Positions 13,942 to 26,574 of a stretch of DNA of 64,000 nucleotides are shown here, piece by piece. Each line of letters opens with the position of its first letter. The stretch's first letter is position 1. The stretch covers positions 84,815,684 through 84,879,683 of the forward strand of contig CM067082.1 in assembly GCA_034008185.1 (NCBI GenBank). Reading direction: 5' to 3'. The translations under genes and the position numbers were made by a program. Origin of the DNA: Gorsachius magnificus (taxonomy: Eukaryota > Chordata > Aves > Pelecaniformes > Ardeidae). The notes beneath the pieces are model-generated. The model was not told the origin of the DNA. It saw only the letters and a program-made list of their open reading frames with translations, and made no database searches.

Positions 13942-16280
13942 GTACCTGAATACTTTGTACTCTCAAACATATGAGTCTAGAAAACTGAGAATAACAGAGA
14001 AAGATGTAATCTGTGTATTTGTTGGATTTATTGTAGCAGTGAAAGGAAGGAGATAAAAAGAGTACACAGCCTATTTCAGATTTATGCATGAATACCCTTT
14101 GGGATACTGGTTCTTGGATTTGATTATATTTTAGTGTTGTCTTTGCATCTGAGTGCATAAAAGGTTACCTATGTCCTATGAGATAAAAAGCATCATAATG
14201 ATATCTGTTCAAAAAGTTGTTAAATACTGTCTTTGGGCTGTTGTCAAAAATTATTTTAAGAGAAGAAACAATTTTGTGATACCTTGAGATTTAAAAATCT
14301 TGAAAATATGGTGCCGTAGGATCTTGCAAGTCTTTGCAAAACTAGTCACTTGCCTGTTATGCTATTTCTACGTTAGCACTTTGTTGCAGCATGGGTAGAA
14401 CAGATACTCTTACACTGCCTTCTTCATTTACGGGTGGATTGGTAGTTGTACTTACTATTGGATAAGTTTTAAAGGACTCGAAGAAAAAATATTTTTAAAA
14501 AAAATCCCTTTGAGTCAATGATTGCTATGGCTGTAACAGGAAAAAAGAGCAAACTCCCAATTTTCATTGTACATGACAGCATTCTTGCATCATGAGGGGA
14601 AAGTGATTATCCAATTGCAAGCCTTATTTTCCAGTTGCTGGTAATAATTGCACTGAATATAGAATTAAGGTAGGAAGATCCCAGCCAAATAAGATTGACT
14701 GCTTATTTAAAACCAAATCAATGAATAGCAACAAAGCTACCCGTATATCATTTTTGTTTGACTAGACAACCCACCATATGAGCTTGCTGCCTAAACCCAT
14801 AATTGAAAGGATTTCCTCTCTCTTCTGTAAATTTGTCACTCATGCTCATTTTCTGTTCGTCTGAACATAGAAAATCCGGTCTGGCAGACAGTAGCAATGT
14901 GAGTGTGATCTGAGCCTGGTCAGACTGATCAAAAAAACACCCATTCCCAATGAGAAGTCTGAATCTGTATTCCCACGTCCCATGACCTGCAGTTTTGCAG
15001 AGTTTGCCCTTCTACCGTGTTTATTTAGGCTATGGTACTTGAGAATGTGACACTTCCCCCATGATACTGCTACCTCCTAAAATGTAGGAAAGCCTTCAGA
15101 ATCTTATGTGTAGGAAGTCAAAGTGTCCAAGGCTGTTCAGCTTGGAGCACTATACAAAAAGAGGTGAAACATTCTGTGGTGAGAAAAGCATTTCTTAGGG
15201 AGTATAAAATCGGTGGGTGGCTATGTCGTATTTTGTGCCAGAAAGTTCTGGCACTAAAAAAGCATAAATCTCAGCTGGCTTCCTACCTAGGGGAGAGATG
15301 AGGGGAAGACCTAAAAGCCAAAGCCTTTCATTAGAACTGGAATTAGATATCTGTGTTGCATTATAAAAAGTTTTGGTTTGAAAGATTAATGTCATATTAG
15401 TTGGGTCTAACTGTAGATCAGTTCCTGTAATGGCTAACTAGATTAAGTTTTAGCTTAATGATGAACAAGAACAAAATATGGATTTGGATAAAGTTCACTT
15501 TATATTTTTAAATGAAATGGCTTAAAGTGTTGATCACATGCAGAATATTTCTATTTCATATAAAATCTGTGATGATAATGATTACTTTTCAAACACTAAA
15601 GGACGATCTATGAAATTTGTTTAATCTTTTGAGTTTGTTTTCCACCGTAGTTTGCCTAGGTGAAAATCAATACCTAGACACAGAGTACAGTGCAGGAGTA
15701 AAATCCCTAAGGCTGTGTGCCCACAAGGTGACAGACAAGAAGCAGAGCACAACCATTCTACTTCCTCATCTGATGGAAAAAAATAAATTCAACAGGAAAA
15801 CCAAGAATAAAATATGTATTGACAGATTTTTTTGTACTCTCTAGTTTCCTTCCTCCCTGGCCAAGCCGTGCTGTGAGAAGTTAAGCTCACTGTATTTAAA
15901 TTAAAAAAAAAAATAAAAAAAGATAGACAAATTAAGGTAGGGTCCTTCTGTCTTTCTATCATAGTACAGAAGAGATGGAACAGTACTCAAGATTTATTAC
16001 CGTTACTGAGAGTCAAAGCAGTGTTTTCAGACTGCTGCATAGTGACCGTACAAACAGTTTGACTTGAATCAAAAGCATGAAGTTGTTTCTTTTAGCAGTC
16101 TCCTGGCATAGCAGCGTGGCAACCAAAAATACAGGAAACAACCTGTTAAAAGCCAAGGTTGCTTACAGCTGCAGCGTGCAATGATATTTGCCTCTAAAAA
16201 AGCAGTAGTTTGGGATACTGGTATTCACTTGATGAAAGGACATTGTGTCATTGTTTCAGTATTTGTATTTCTTGTTTTAG
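13942..16280 (+). other. EXOC2: EXOC2 intron (2339 bp)
   Basis: AT-rich intron between a GTACCT donor and a TTTTAG acceptor. No exon or repeat family was recognised. Confidence 0.85.
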
Positions 16281-16342
16281 GCGAGACTTGAAATCTGTGC
16301 GTTGAGAGATACCGTGGCCATATACCTAACACCTGAAAGCAA
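16281..16342 (+). CDS. EXOC2: EXOC2 coding exon (third from last)
   Basis: This 62-nt exon lies between the acceptor CTTGTTTTAG and the donor GTAAGA. It encodes [20 protein letters not shown] plus two bases (AA) of the next codon. It matches the conserved EXOC2 segment before the terminal helices. The exon end is only about 52 bases from an antisense CR1 LINE insertion. Confidence 0.94.
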
Positions 16343-16394
16343 GTAAGATGTGCTCTAATGTCTGTTTTTTCAGTGTAATGGAATCCTTGGTAAA

Positions 16395-17510
16395 CATAGT
16401 CATAGAATCATTAAGACTGGAAAAGACCACCAAGATCATCAAATCCAACTGTCTACCCAACACCACCATGCCTACTAAATCATGTCCCCAAGTGCCACGT
16501 CTACAAGTTTTTTGAACGCCTCCAGGGATGGTGACTCCACCACCTCTGGGCAGCCTGTTCCAATGCTTGACCACTCTTTCAGTAAAGAATTTTTTTCCTA
16601 ATATCCAACTGAAAACTCCCTGACACAACTTGAAGCCATTTCCCCTCGTCCTATCGCCCATTACCAGGGAGAAGAGACCAACATCCACCTCACTACACCC
16701 TCCTTTCAGGTAGTTGTAGAGGGCGATAAGGTCTCCCCTCAGCCTTCTCTTCTCCAGGCTGAACAACCCCAGTTCCCTCAGCTGCTCCGCACAGGACTTG
16801 TGCTCCAGACCCCTCACCAGCTTCGTTGCCCTTCTCTGGACATGCTCCAACACCTCAATGTCCTTCTTGTAGTGAGGGGCCCAAAACTGAACACAGTATT
16901 CGAGGTGCAGCCTCACCAGTGCCGAGTACAGGGGCACGATCACTTCCCTGGTACTGCTGGCCACACTGTTCCTGATACAAGCCAGGATGCTGTTGGCCTT
17001 CTTGGCCACCTGCGGACACTACTGGCTCATGTTTAGCTGGCTGTCAACCAGCACCCCCAGATCCCTCTCTGCCAAGCTGCTTTCCAGCCACTCATCCCCA
17101 CGCCTATAGCGTTGCATGGGGTTGTTGTGACCAAAGTGCAGGACCTGGCACTTGGCCTTGTTGAACCTCATACAGTTGGCCTCGGCCCATCCATCCAGCC
17201 TGCAGAGCCTTCCTACCCTCCAGCAGATCAACACTCCTGCCCAATTTGGTGTCATCTGCAAACTTTCTGAGGGTGCACTCGATCCCTTCATCCAGATCAT
17301 TGATAAAGATATTAAACAAGACTGGCCCCAGAACTGAGCCATGAGGAATGCCACTTGTTACTGGCCGCCAACTGGATTTAACTCCGTTGACCACAACTCT
17401 CTGGGCTCGGCCATCCAGCCAGTTTTTTACCTAGCGAAGAGTACACCTGTCTAAGCCAAGAGCCACCAGCTTCTCTAGGACAATGCTGTGGGAGACAGTG
17501 TCAAAGGCTT
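16395..17510 (-). mobile_element. CR1 LINE, 5'-truncated, with reverse-transcriptase remnant
   Basis: Read on the - strand this is the 3' 1.1 kb of a chicken-repeat-1 type non-LTR retrotransposon. Visible motifs are AFDTVSH at the truncated 5' end, [17 protein letters not shown] and the FADD catalytic box of the RT domain, followed by the CR1 tail ([45 protein letters not shown]). The 3' end carries an ATTCTATGA-type repeat at about 16395-16410. The ORF is broken: there is an in-frame stop before VKNWLDG, a frameshift between the FADD segment and the downstream part, and an amber stop near 17021, so it is dead. It is antisense to EXOC2 and begins about 52 bases past a splice donor. Confidence 0.92.
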
Positions 17511-18679
17511 AATTCTGTGCAAAAGCACAAAATGTAAATTAAGGATTAAGAAATTTTGCTTCAGATAGAATAGGTGGTATACTAAGTAAATATGTGAAAA
17601 CCGGTTTACTAGCAAGGTTTTATCAGTTGAAAGAAAATAATTACTTTTTCTTGATTTTTTTTTTTTTTTTTTTTAGATACAAACTAGTATTTGCCACTCA
17701 AAAAAAAAAAAAAGTGAAACTTCTTAACAGCAGTGCAGCTGCTGAGGAAAATGATGCTAAAACAAGACAAAAGCAGACGTCAATGCATTTTATCTAGTTT
17801 TTCACAGCAGTCTCATAAAGCAGATTGCAAAGAACCTGCCAGACACATCAGAGAGGCTACAGAACCGGACACTGGCAGGATCCCCTTAAGGGATATGGAG
17901 AATTAGGGCTCTCCCCAAGCTTGTACAATACACCACGCACCTAATCAGGGAAAGTGAATTCAGCATCACACTGTCTCTTAGAATGAAAACCTTCAAAAGG
18001 CTTTCAGCAATTTATCATTTCTCACTGTGGTGCAAGACCAAAGATACAGTGTGGGACACACATTAACATAAAGGGAGAAAGAAAAGCATTAACAGCATCA
18101 GTGGCTGATGCAGTGAAGGCATGTAAAAACAGACTATAATAGCTGTCAGCAGTTTTGAGTAAAGTTGGTTGATTGAAATTTCTAGGTGATTATGTTGGGC
18201 ACTGGATATGGGCAGGTTCATTCATTATTTTAATTACCTACACTTCTGTTAGGATTGGCATTGCAAAGTTCCTGCAGATGGCAATTTGGTCATCTTACCT
18301 AATCGACGATTTGTAGGAGACATTGCAGGGCTTGAGGTCCTAACCTGTCTTCATAGTGTTACAGATAGTATCCTATGGTGTCACTGCATTCCATTTCAAA
18401 AGGCTTGCTTCCCTATTCGAGTGTGTGATAGTGCTGAAGACCTCTAAATGAAAACTACTCAGCACTGTCTCAAATGGGATAAAATGGAGGTGGCATTGTC
18501 TCTAGTCAGCATGGGGCAAAGCACAGTGAACCCTGGAAGCTGGAGCTTCATAGATGCTTTTTTATTCTTGGATTTGTTACTAGTAGTATTTGCCACAGAT
18601 CACCATATTAATATTTTGCTGACAAGATTGTACCTATCTGTGCAGGTCCTGCATTGTTCCCTGCACTTCTGTTCCACAT

Positions 18680-18850
18680 CTCTTGCCCAGAGAGGGGTGG
18701 AAACCCCATCTTTGGAGTTACTCAAAACTTGACTGGATAATGCCCCAAGAAACCTCCTGTAACCTCAAAGTTGGCCCTACTTCGAGAGGAGGGTTGGACC
18801 TGAAGACCTCCAGAGGTCCTTTCCAGTGTAAACTATTCTATGAATCTACA
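18680..18850 (+). mobile_element. CR1 LINE 3'-end fragment
   Basis: The sequence follows the diagnostic CR1 3' UTR order: a '...gagggtggaaaccccatctttgga' type segment, then 'actcaaaacttgactggata', then GGTTGGACCTGAAGACCTCC, and an end at ATTCTATGAA. It is diverged and truncated and lies in sense orientation within an EXOC2 intron. Confidence 0.8.
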
Positions 18851-19295
18851 TTACTCAGTGTAAACCTACTGTAATTCTATCTGTAGGGAAGAATGCAGTG
18901 ACCTGTCTACCAAGTGCAGAAAGCCAAAATCAGTGCTTTAGCTGTGCTTCGTGCTCTGATGGTCACTTAGTTTGAGGCAGAAGGCAGGCTGGCAACTATC
19001 TGTAAATTATTGAAGAGCCCAGGATGTCAAGCACAGTCTTAAATCAGCTGCTGATTTCATGTTTCCTGTTGATATATGGTATACATCACCTTAGGAGCAT
19101 CAAGAGGCCTGCTTGAACCCATGACCGCTTTATGTTCAATTTGCACATGAATGTCAGGTCTCAAGTTAATATTTTGTTAATTTATTGAAATAAGAATGGG
19201 TAAGATATGCTATATCTCCACGGAATTTGTAGAGAGAACATGTGAATGCTGAGACTTGTACCAGTGGAGTGTGAGTATTTTTCTTTTCCTTGCAG

Positions 19296-19355
19296 CTCGA
19301 GCTTTAAGCAAGCTTTGGAAGCCTTGCCTCAGCTCTCAAGTGGAACTGACAAAAA
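19296..19355 (+). CDS. EXOC2: EXOC2 coding exon (second from last)
   Basis: This 60-nt exon lies between the acceptor TTCCTTGCAG and the donor GTGAGT. Joined to the AA from the previous exon it encodes NSSFKQALEALPQLSSGTDK plus two bases (AA). It matches EXOC2 directly before the terminal segment. Confidence 0.94.
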
Positions 19356-21615
19356 GTGAGTATAATGCACCTTCTTGCCTCCTTTCTGGTCTCTGGAGCC
19401 AATCCCTTTTAAGTCTTGTGTCAGAACTTTGTTATAAGAGGGTTAATATTCACTGTATTTGACCCTTCTGAATTAGAGAACAGAAGCCTCTTTGGACAGA
19501 GTTAAGAATAAGCTAAGTCTTTGTTCATCATGGCCTATTAAATTACATAGAAGAGCCGATGGTTTTGTGGCATATCCTTATTGCCCATCCTAGTCTTATC
19601 AGTTCAACGTAGCTTTGTATTTATTTTGTAATTTCAGTCTATTTTACCCTTCCTTGTTAATCTTAAAGTTTCTGTGAGGTCCATTGTCTTGTCTTACTGA
19701 ATTTAGCAGCAATAATTAAAAAAAAATGTCCAAGGAACAAAGTTCCAAGTTTTTGCTAGCTAATATATGGGGAAGTCTCAAAACTAGCCTGTTTCACTTT
19801 TAAAACAAATAAGAAGGGTCTGTGGTTCGTTCTTAACATCTGGAAGAGGAGTTTTGGGTTCTTCCTTCCCCACAGTAGCAACCTTTGACAACCAAGCTGC
19901 TTTGCTGCATCCAACCTAGTATTTGGTAGCCTGTTTTACAAGCATAGCTTAATAAAGAGTAGTATGGTAAAACCAGGGTGGATTTATAATGAGTATATTA
20001 CTATAAGTATAAATGTTTTGAACTTGAGGTTGGTGTTATGGTACTTTCAGGAACTGAACTGCATCGAATCAGTTTGCACTTAACAGTCACGATTTAGAAT
20101 ATTTTGTAGACACATGAAGAGACTGTTTGTGCAGCCCGTGGTCTGCAGATCGTGCTTTCTTCAGATGTCCTCTATTTATTCAAGCCTACTCCTCACTAGC
20201 CACAACAAGTCTCAAGATGCCTCCTTGCCTTACTTGGCTCTTATGCTTTAATAAAGATAGGAGTCAGTTTTGAGTAAGGAGAGCTCTTTCAACTCAGACT
20301 TTCCGAAACACCTGTAGAATTTTATTTTTTTTTTCGTTTAGTCACAAGCATTTGAGCTTCATGGGGCAGATGAGAATCAAGAACTGCATCATTTTTACAT
20401 CTGCCTCAGAGTTCTGAGCCCTAGACAATGCAAAACTTGTTCTGTTTCCCAGGCTGTTACGCCAAAGTGTCATCGTTCCAGGCAGCACCTTGTAGTCTGC
20501 ACATATTTGTGTATAAATAACTCACGTCAGTGTGCTGATTTAAAGCTGTTCATTCACAGTCATGAATATGATGCTAAACAATGAATGTGGCCATAGTAAT
20601 CTTCTAGAGGACCTGCTGAGGAAGCAGATACTGATTTTGTGGTTCATGTTGTTATTCTTGGGTTTGTTTGGGTTTTTTTAACATACAGCATCGTTTCTTC
20701 TGTTACTGGCTGTTCAATAATCCCAGCTTGCCAAAAAGTTGAGGTGATATATGTCTGCCCTATCTAGCTTGTTTTTGAAATAGAGCAAAAAGTTTGGAGA
20801 ACACATTCTTCCCTAGAATACCGGGAAAATAAAACACACAGGCAAGACTGTAAAAATCCATAATGCATCTCCACTGTTACAATAAATATCTCCTACAACA
20901 GAGGCATCAACACTCTTGGTCTTACACCTGTAGTTTGTGGATTATAATAAATATTATCCCCTGCACCAAGTACCTTCTTGGCAGCTATGTAGATGTAAAC
21001 CAACCATTGTTATGCACCAAAATGAACTCATACATAGTTTGTTATCTATAAAGGACAAAAACACATGGTTGCTAGCAAATTAACATTTCTCCTAGAACAG
21101 TCATACCATCTCTGAGCTTTCAGCCATGACACTTAAGAGAAATCTACAAAAGATCTTCCAAAGACAAAATTGAGAACTGAAATTTGCAATTCAGTTCCAC
21201 ACGACAAGCCATACCCTTGATAAGGGATACTGGGTTTATGGTACATAGTCTGGCAGTTTCTGGATTTTCCTTACAGCGGTATCTTATGGCACTCTCTACC
21301 AGTCCTTTTGCCACTGTGTTTTGCAAATATGTTTGTCTCAAGAAGATGATCTTTATCTGGAAGGAAAGCCATGTAAAGGGCTATATTGTCACCTTGATAA
21401 AATCTCTGTGGCTAAGTCGTCCTCTGGCCACAGATCATCCTGACACACTTGGTAAACTTCTAAATATATAAAATATTCAGATATTTTAATAAATCAAATT
21501 AGGCCCTTTATTTAAGCAGACAATGTACTTAAAGTCACAGACAGAATAGCCAAAACTTTCTGTAATTGTTCCCTTTTCAGAATCTGCCAGAGTTGTAATT
21601 ATTTTCCTTTTACAG
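19356..21615 (+). other. EXOC2: EXOC2 last intron (2260 bp)
   Basis: GTGAGT donor and TTTTACAG acceptor. AT-rich; no exon, element or RNA gene was recognised. Confidence 0.85.
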
Positions 21616-21709
21616 GTTACTAGAAGAGTTACTGAACAAATTTAAAAGCAGCATGCACTTGCAGCTGACCTGTTTTCAAGCTTCTTCGTCAGCAATGATG
21701 AAAACATAG
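21616..21709 (+). CDS. EXOC2: EXOC2 terminal coding exon with stop codon
   Basis: The acceptor is TTTTACAG. The exon completes a Lys codon, then encodes [20 protein letters not shown] followed by [10 protein letters not shown] and TAG at 21707-21709. This is the known C-terminus of EXOC2, and the frame agrees with the four exons upstream. Confidence 0.95.
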
Positions 21710-23365
21710 ACAACAACACAATGCAGGCAACTCAAGAGACAAATGTGCTTAAGCATCTCCCATTTTTTTTCTTTACTTCTTCTGTTTCTTTGAAGACTTT
21801 GAAGAAAACAAAAGGAATCTCACTGAAAAAGAAATTGAGATACAACTCTTTGAGTAATGGTATGGGGTATCCTGCTGAGTGAGACTTGTGGTCATAAATA
21901 CCTTGATAAAATGTTTTTCTGTCTACTGTATTTCAGTTGGTGAAGGGACTTAAACCAGTTTTGTTTACATACACTCAGCTGTGTATGTTCATGAAGAAAC
22001 ATGCATTGGTGCGCTGCAATCTCAGTTTCATTTGTTAAAATACATAGAAATATATTTTTATCAAATGCCATCTTAAATTTGAGTATTACTCATGTTGTTC
22101 AGTGTATCAATCTGTTACTTTCTAGATGTAGAGTGATTGTGATGTGACTGGAAGACTCAACTTCTATAAACTTGAGAAGTACGTAGTAAACATTACTACA
22201 TACAGATGACTAATAAGTGTTCACATACAATATGGAGAAGGACACTGCTTCTTTTGCATTTAAAAATGATCTTTTTTTCTGTTACCATCTACAGGTTTAG
22301 TGGTCTGATTTCTGGTGAAGCTTTTATTTTCTTGCTTCTTTTTTAATTAAAAACATGTTCCTGCCTCTTTTGTTTCTCCCTTCTGTTGGAATATTGATTA
22401 TAACCTTCACATTTGAAATAAGCTCTCCTTTCATTGGCAATTAACAGAAAAGCGCTCCAAGTTCATAAGATTAGTAGAAGTGTTTTAGAAATTTCAAGTA
22501 AAATATTCTTTGGTGTTAAGGAGTAGAATAGTTAATAGCCTCTCACATAGTCGGAAGTATGGAGGAGCACAACATTGCCATTCCTTCTTACTCTTCTTGT
22601 TCTTACAGGTTTACTACCACTGTCTTCCCTCTTGTTAGTCAGCCTTCTTTTCACCATCAGTTACTGAATTTGTGTGGAGGGGAATAGGGGCTCAGGAAGA
22701 AAGAACAATTTTGCTGCCATTAAGATATACTTACACAAAGATCAAGAACCATCTTCCCAACAGGGAAGATTTGACACTGACTTCCATTCTGGGACTTGGT
22801 ATAAGATGCAGGAAGCTGTAATGAGAGCTACTAAGAGAGAGTGGTCTTGTTTGGGGGAGTGAGGAATGGGTTTAGTTTTGTAACTGAAATCATGACTCGC
22901 AAGTAAATCATGCGGTAATAATGTATTTTTTCTGTATTTACAGTCATTTTGAGTGGGACTTTTCAGAAACAGTGCACAGTTTTCAAACAATTTTTAATGT
23001 CAACTGTTTTATTCTGCCAGTTCAGTTACATGCTTTAAAAATACCACATACAGTTCCTATAGTATGAAATACTGACGAAACAGCTTGATGCACATGTATT
23101 CATTCGTAAAAAAAAAAAAAAAAAAAAAAAAATGGTGTGTAAGTAGTAATAGCATGTTGAGTGGAAGTTTGACACGTCAAATATGTGTCATTATTGGCTT
23201 TCGGGGAGAATCATTGAACACCTGGAGTAATGTTGTTTTGTTAAATGTTGTCCATTCTAAGTTAATCATAGTCTCAGCTTCTGGTATTAACTGAAAGAGT
23301 CATCCAGTTAGCTCAATCTGTAAAGGATTTCGCTTCAGAGTAATAAAATATTAAGATGGTCATAA
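21710..23365 (+). other. EXOC2: EXOC2 3' UTR (extent inferred)
   Basis: AT-rich sequence directly after the stop. Possible poly(A) signals are ATTAAA near 22346 and AATAAA at 23342-23347. The end given assumes use of the second one. An A25 run lies at 23108-23132. The boundary is a guess without transcript data. Confidence 0.35.
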
Positions 23366-25159
23366 GCTCTTCTTGACTTCCTCGCTTTCCAAGAAATGTG
23401 ATTTCTTTATGAATTTTTCCAGTCTACATTTTTATCAGACATGTTCCTAAGTATTGAAAACATATTTTCTCATCTGTACTGAATTAATATATATTCAGGC
23501 ATCTCTTTATTGTAACACCATTCTCTTACTTCTCTTCTGTTACAACAGCTTGTTGCTTGTCTTTAAAACCTGAAGTCAGATGTCTGTGTTTAGTTGCCTT
23601 TCTGAAGTAACACTTCAGAACGTATCGTCAACAGCAAAAAAAGAGAATCATGTGTAAGGGGTCAAAATATGACATGAATTCAACCTGATATGAAATAAAT
23701 GCTCACAGTCGGGTCAGAGCACTGGATTTCAATGCATCCACTTGGTGGAATTAAGGAAGTCGGTGAGCATCATGCTTCAAGAGGATGTGTTGGAATCCCT
23801 TTGCGTGGAAAGAGAGTTGGGACTGCCCAAACTTCATAGCCCACGTACAGCAGGCTGCAGTTCCTCTGAAAAGAAGATTATAAAAAACAAGAAGTGGTCA
23901 GTGTGGTTTTTGAAAAAAAAAAAAAAAAAACAAAAAAAACAAAAAAAAAAACCTGTTCAAAGATACAATGAGGTTTAAAAAATATTATTGGAAGTGGAAA
24001 AAGATGGGGAGACCACACCAAAATACACAATCAGTTAGGGCTTGCAGAGAAAAGAGAGGCAGCAACGAAATCAAAGTAACAGAAGTGAAAGGCTCTGACA
24101 TTTAAAACAAAGGTAAATGCTGAAAACAGTACAAGAGAAAATAAAGTGAATTATTACAAGAACTTTGAACCTCTAGAAAAATCTAAAATCAATACAGACT
24201 GGAAGAAAAAATTAAAGGAAAACCTGGACAGCTCTATTTCTCATTTAAGAGAATAATTTAGGAAGTAATAAGGCTGTAAAATATATCTTGCTAAAAGTAG
24301 GTAAAGACTTACAGGAAAATTCAACCGTAAGATGCTGCATTGAGATATTCAGCCTCTGAAGATGTTGAGGCATTCTCCTATTACTGTATTTTGAACATTT
24401 ATTTTCAATAGTCATGAGTAGTTCAGGAGGTAGGCAGAGAAGTAATAAAAAGCAAATGCTGTATCAATATAATAGGAGGGGGACACACACAGAAAAAGTA
24501 TTTAAATCCCCCAGTAAAATGCTGGAGAAAAAAAAAAGAGAAAACTCATCACATGCCTGGGTGTTGATGAAATAGATCAAATAAGTAGCATGACGCAATC
24601 AAGAAATCCTGCCCCTTCTTACCCACAAAATGGTTTTTTTTTTTTAAATTTATGTTCTTTAGAAAATAAGTTTATGAAATGCACTTCATTGTTGAAGTTA
24701 AACACCTTCCTATAGTTTTTAAAAAGCTGCTTAGAGAGTTTAAAAACATAAAAAGAACCATAGTCCTGCTAAGTTTCCTGCATGTGCTGAATTTCAAGCT
24801 TAGGAATAGACACGAGACTACTTGCTCCGATGATCTCCTTCAAGTGTCACGCACACATGCCTGTCTTTTGAGGATCAGGGAAGTTGTATCCCATGCCCTA
24901 AGCCCCTTGCATCTTCCTCTAGGTGCATAAAAAGTCCCAGGACTCCAGCTGGTTTAATTTCACTGTGTGGCAGCAGAGATGGAAACGAGAAATCCATAAA
25001 TCCACGCTGTGAGGGCTGCAGAGGTAGGCTTTGTAGGGGCACTTTTGGCTGCAGCAGTAACATGTGGCTCTTGGCTTGCAAAAGCAGGTCCAGGCTCCCA
25101 GCCCTTGCCAAAGCCGTTGCATCTCCCCGAAGAGAGGGTACTTTATCTTGAAGGTGAGG

Positions 25160-25193
25160 TTATTTATTTATTTATCTATTTATTTATTTATTT
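25160..25193. repeat. TTTA tetranucleotide microsatellite
   Basis: About eight TTTA/TATT units with one C interruption. Confidence 0.9.
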
Positions 25194-25891
25194 CGCTTTC
25201 TACCTAGGCAGTCCCTTGTCATCCAGAACTAAGGAAACATTTCCGAAGTAATAGCATGTTTCTGTGGCTGCTTTGGTAAGTAGAGAGATGAAGGTAGAAA
25301 AGGGCCACAAAAAGTGGTGTAGTACTGTATGTGGAGGTGGAAGAAAGGCAAACTTAGTTACTTTGATTCCACTTTAGTTAAAAAATGCTCTTACATGCAT
25401 TCAGAAAAAACAAAAGTAAGAATTGATTGTTGATGTAAAGGAAGGTGTAATGGCGATTATTGTTTTAAAAAAATCATTCTGGTGGAAGAATTTCATGGGG
25501 CCCTTTGCTGAGCCTACTAAATGGCACGCAGAGAATCCCTCGCCTGCTGAATGTCTAACGCTTAGCTAGGGAAAGCCCTAAGGAATGTATCATAAAAATA
25601 TTCACAAATTTAACTCCTTTTTAACTTCGAATGTAGTGGTAGGTGTTTTCCATCTCTAATCCAAGAGAGGGTAGAAGATGGCAATTTCCTAGATGCATTT
25701 TTGGCCTTGTGAAGAAGGAAAGGTCACAACAAGAGTGTTTTGCCATGTTTACATGCAATCATCAGAGAGAATGCTACACGGGGGATTTATACTTCCAAAC
25801 CTGCTGCCAGACCATATTTAAGTCAACACTAGCCAACTTCTTTAGACCTGTCTTGCTAAAAATACTCTTGAAGCACTGTGATTTTTCCTGA

Positions 25892-25928
25892 GAATATTAA
25901 TTGATACAATTAATATTCATTGTATCAA
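25892..25928. repeat. Compound overlapping inverted repeats
   Basis: GAATATTAATTG (25892-25903) pairs exactly with CAATTAATATTC (25907-25918). Overlapping it, TTGATACAAT (25901-25910) pairs exactly with ATTGTATCAA (25919-25928). Confidence 0.95.
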
Positions 25929-26526
25929 TGGATGCAAACACTGGTCTTTGTGTCCAAAGAGGTGTTCGGACTCACTAGCGATGAGGGGGTTTACATGTTT
26001 TACACACATACTGCTATTTTGCTCTCCTCAGTCTATAGTATCTCTCAAAATTAGAAGGAAAAGATCCTTAACCTCATCAGAATACATCAAAACTGAAAAA
26101 TGAATGCAGCACTCCTGCTGAAGCCTGAGATTCCAAATTCAGATCTGGATCCTTAACATTGTAAAGTTTTGGCTCTGTGATCTGATGGATCAGGTACGTC
26201 TTACCTCGGCGTGGAAAGAGGGACCCCTGAGGTATGCAACATCTGCGATCTGTTTCTGACTCTTAGGAATTGCAGTTCCTGCGTGGCGCTTACAATTTCA
26301 GCATCAGTCATGAGTTAGTAATAGGCTGTGACTACTGTCGAAACAGGCAACAGCACATGCATTAACTGAACTAGCAAGACACAAATATGTTTTGAATTAG
26401 GCTTGCAGGTAGGTTGAAATATTTGGGGTTTTGTTAAACACAATGATAGGCTTCAAATAGGACTTTGGTCCTCGGTCTCTTGGCATGTCTGGCCTAGCTG
26501 TGTACCTGGAGGTTTTGGGAACCCTT

Positions 26527-26536
26527 CCCCCCCCCC

Positions 26537-26572
<36 letters not shown>
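26527..26572. repeat. C11-A35 homopolymer pair
   Basis: A run of 11 C is followed directly by 35 A. It is likely to vary in length between individuals. Confidence 0.9.

Positions 26573-26574
<2 letters not shown>

Larger units (their letters stand above)
16343..19295 (+). other. EXOC2: EXOC2 intron (2953 bp) carrying two CR1 elements
   Basis: The intron starts GTAAGA and ends CCTTGCAG. It holds a 1.1-kb antisense CR1 fragment near its 5' end and a sense CR1 3'-end fragment around 18.68-18.85 kb. A T-rich run (about 17650-17676) and an A-rich run (17698-17713) lie between them. Confidence 0.85.
10686..21709 (+). other. EXOC2: EXOC2 gene, 3' part: five C-terminal coding exons
   Basis: EXOC2 (Sec5) is a subunit of the octameric exocyst complex. 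The complex tethers secretory vesicles to the plasma membrane, and Sec5 is a RalA/RalB effector. The five exons join with matching phases (2 + 18 codons, 41 codons, 20 codons + 2, 1 + 19 codons + 2, 1 + 30 codons + stop). They give 130 complete C-terminal codons that closely match, from memory, the end of vertebrate EXOC2, with motifs such as [36 protein letters not shown] and [14 protein letters not shown]. The full human protein is about 924 residues, so roughly the last 14 per cent is present. The N-terminal Ral-binding IPT/TIG domain and most of the helical rods are off the left edge. No frameshift or internal stop is seen. The gene runs towards IRF4, with convergent 3' ends. Confidence 0.95.

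Noticed and set aside
23309..23350. tRNA-like stretch (GTTAGCTCAATCTGTAAAGG)
   Set aside because: It resembles an A box only. No cloverleaf with a matching acceptor stem or B box could be formed by eye.
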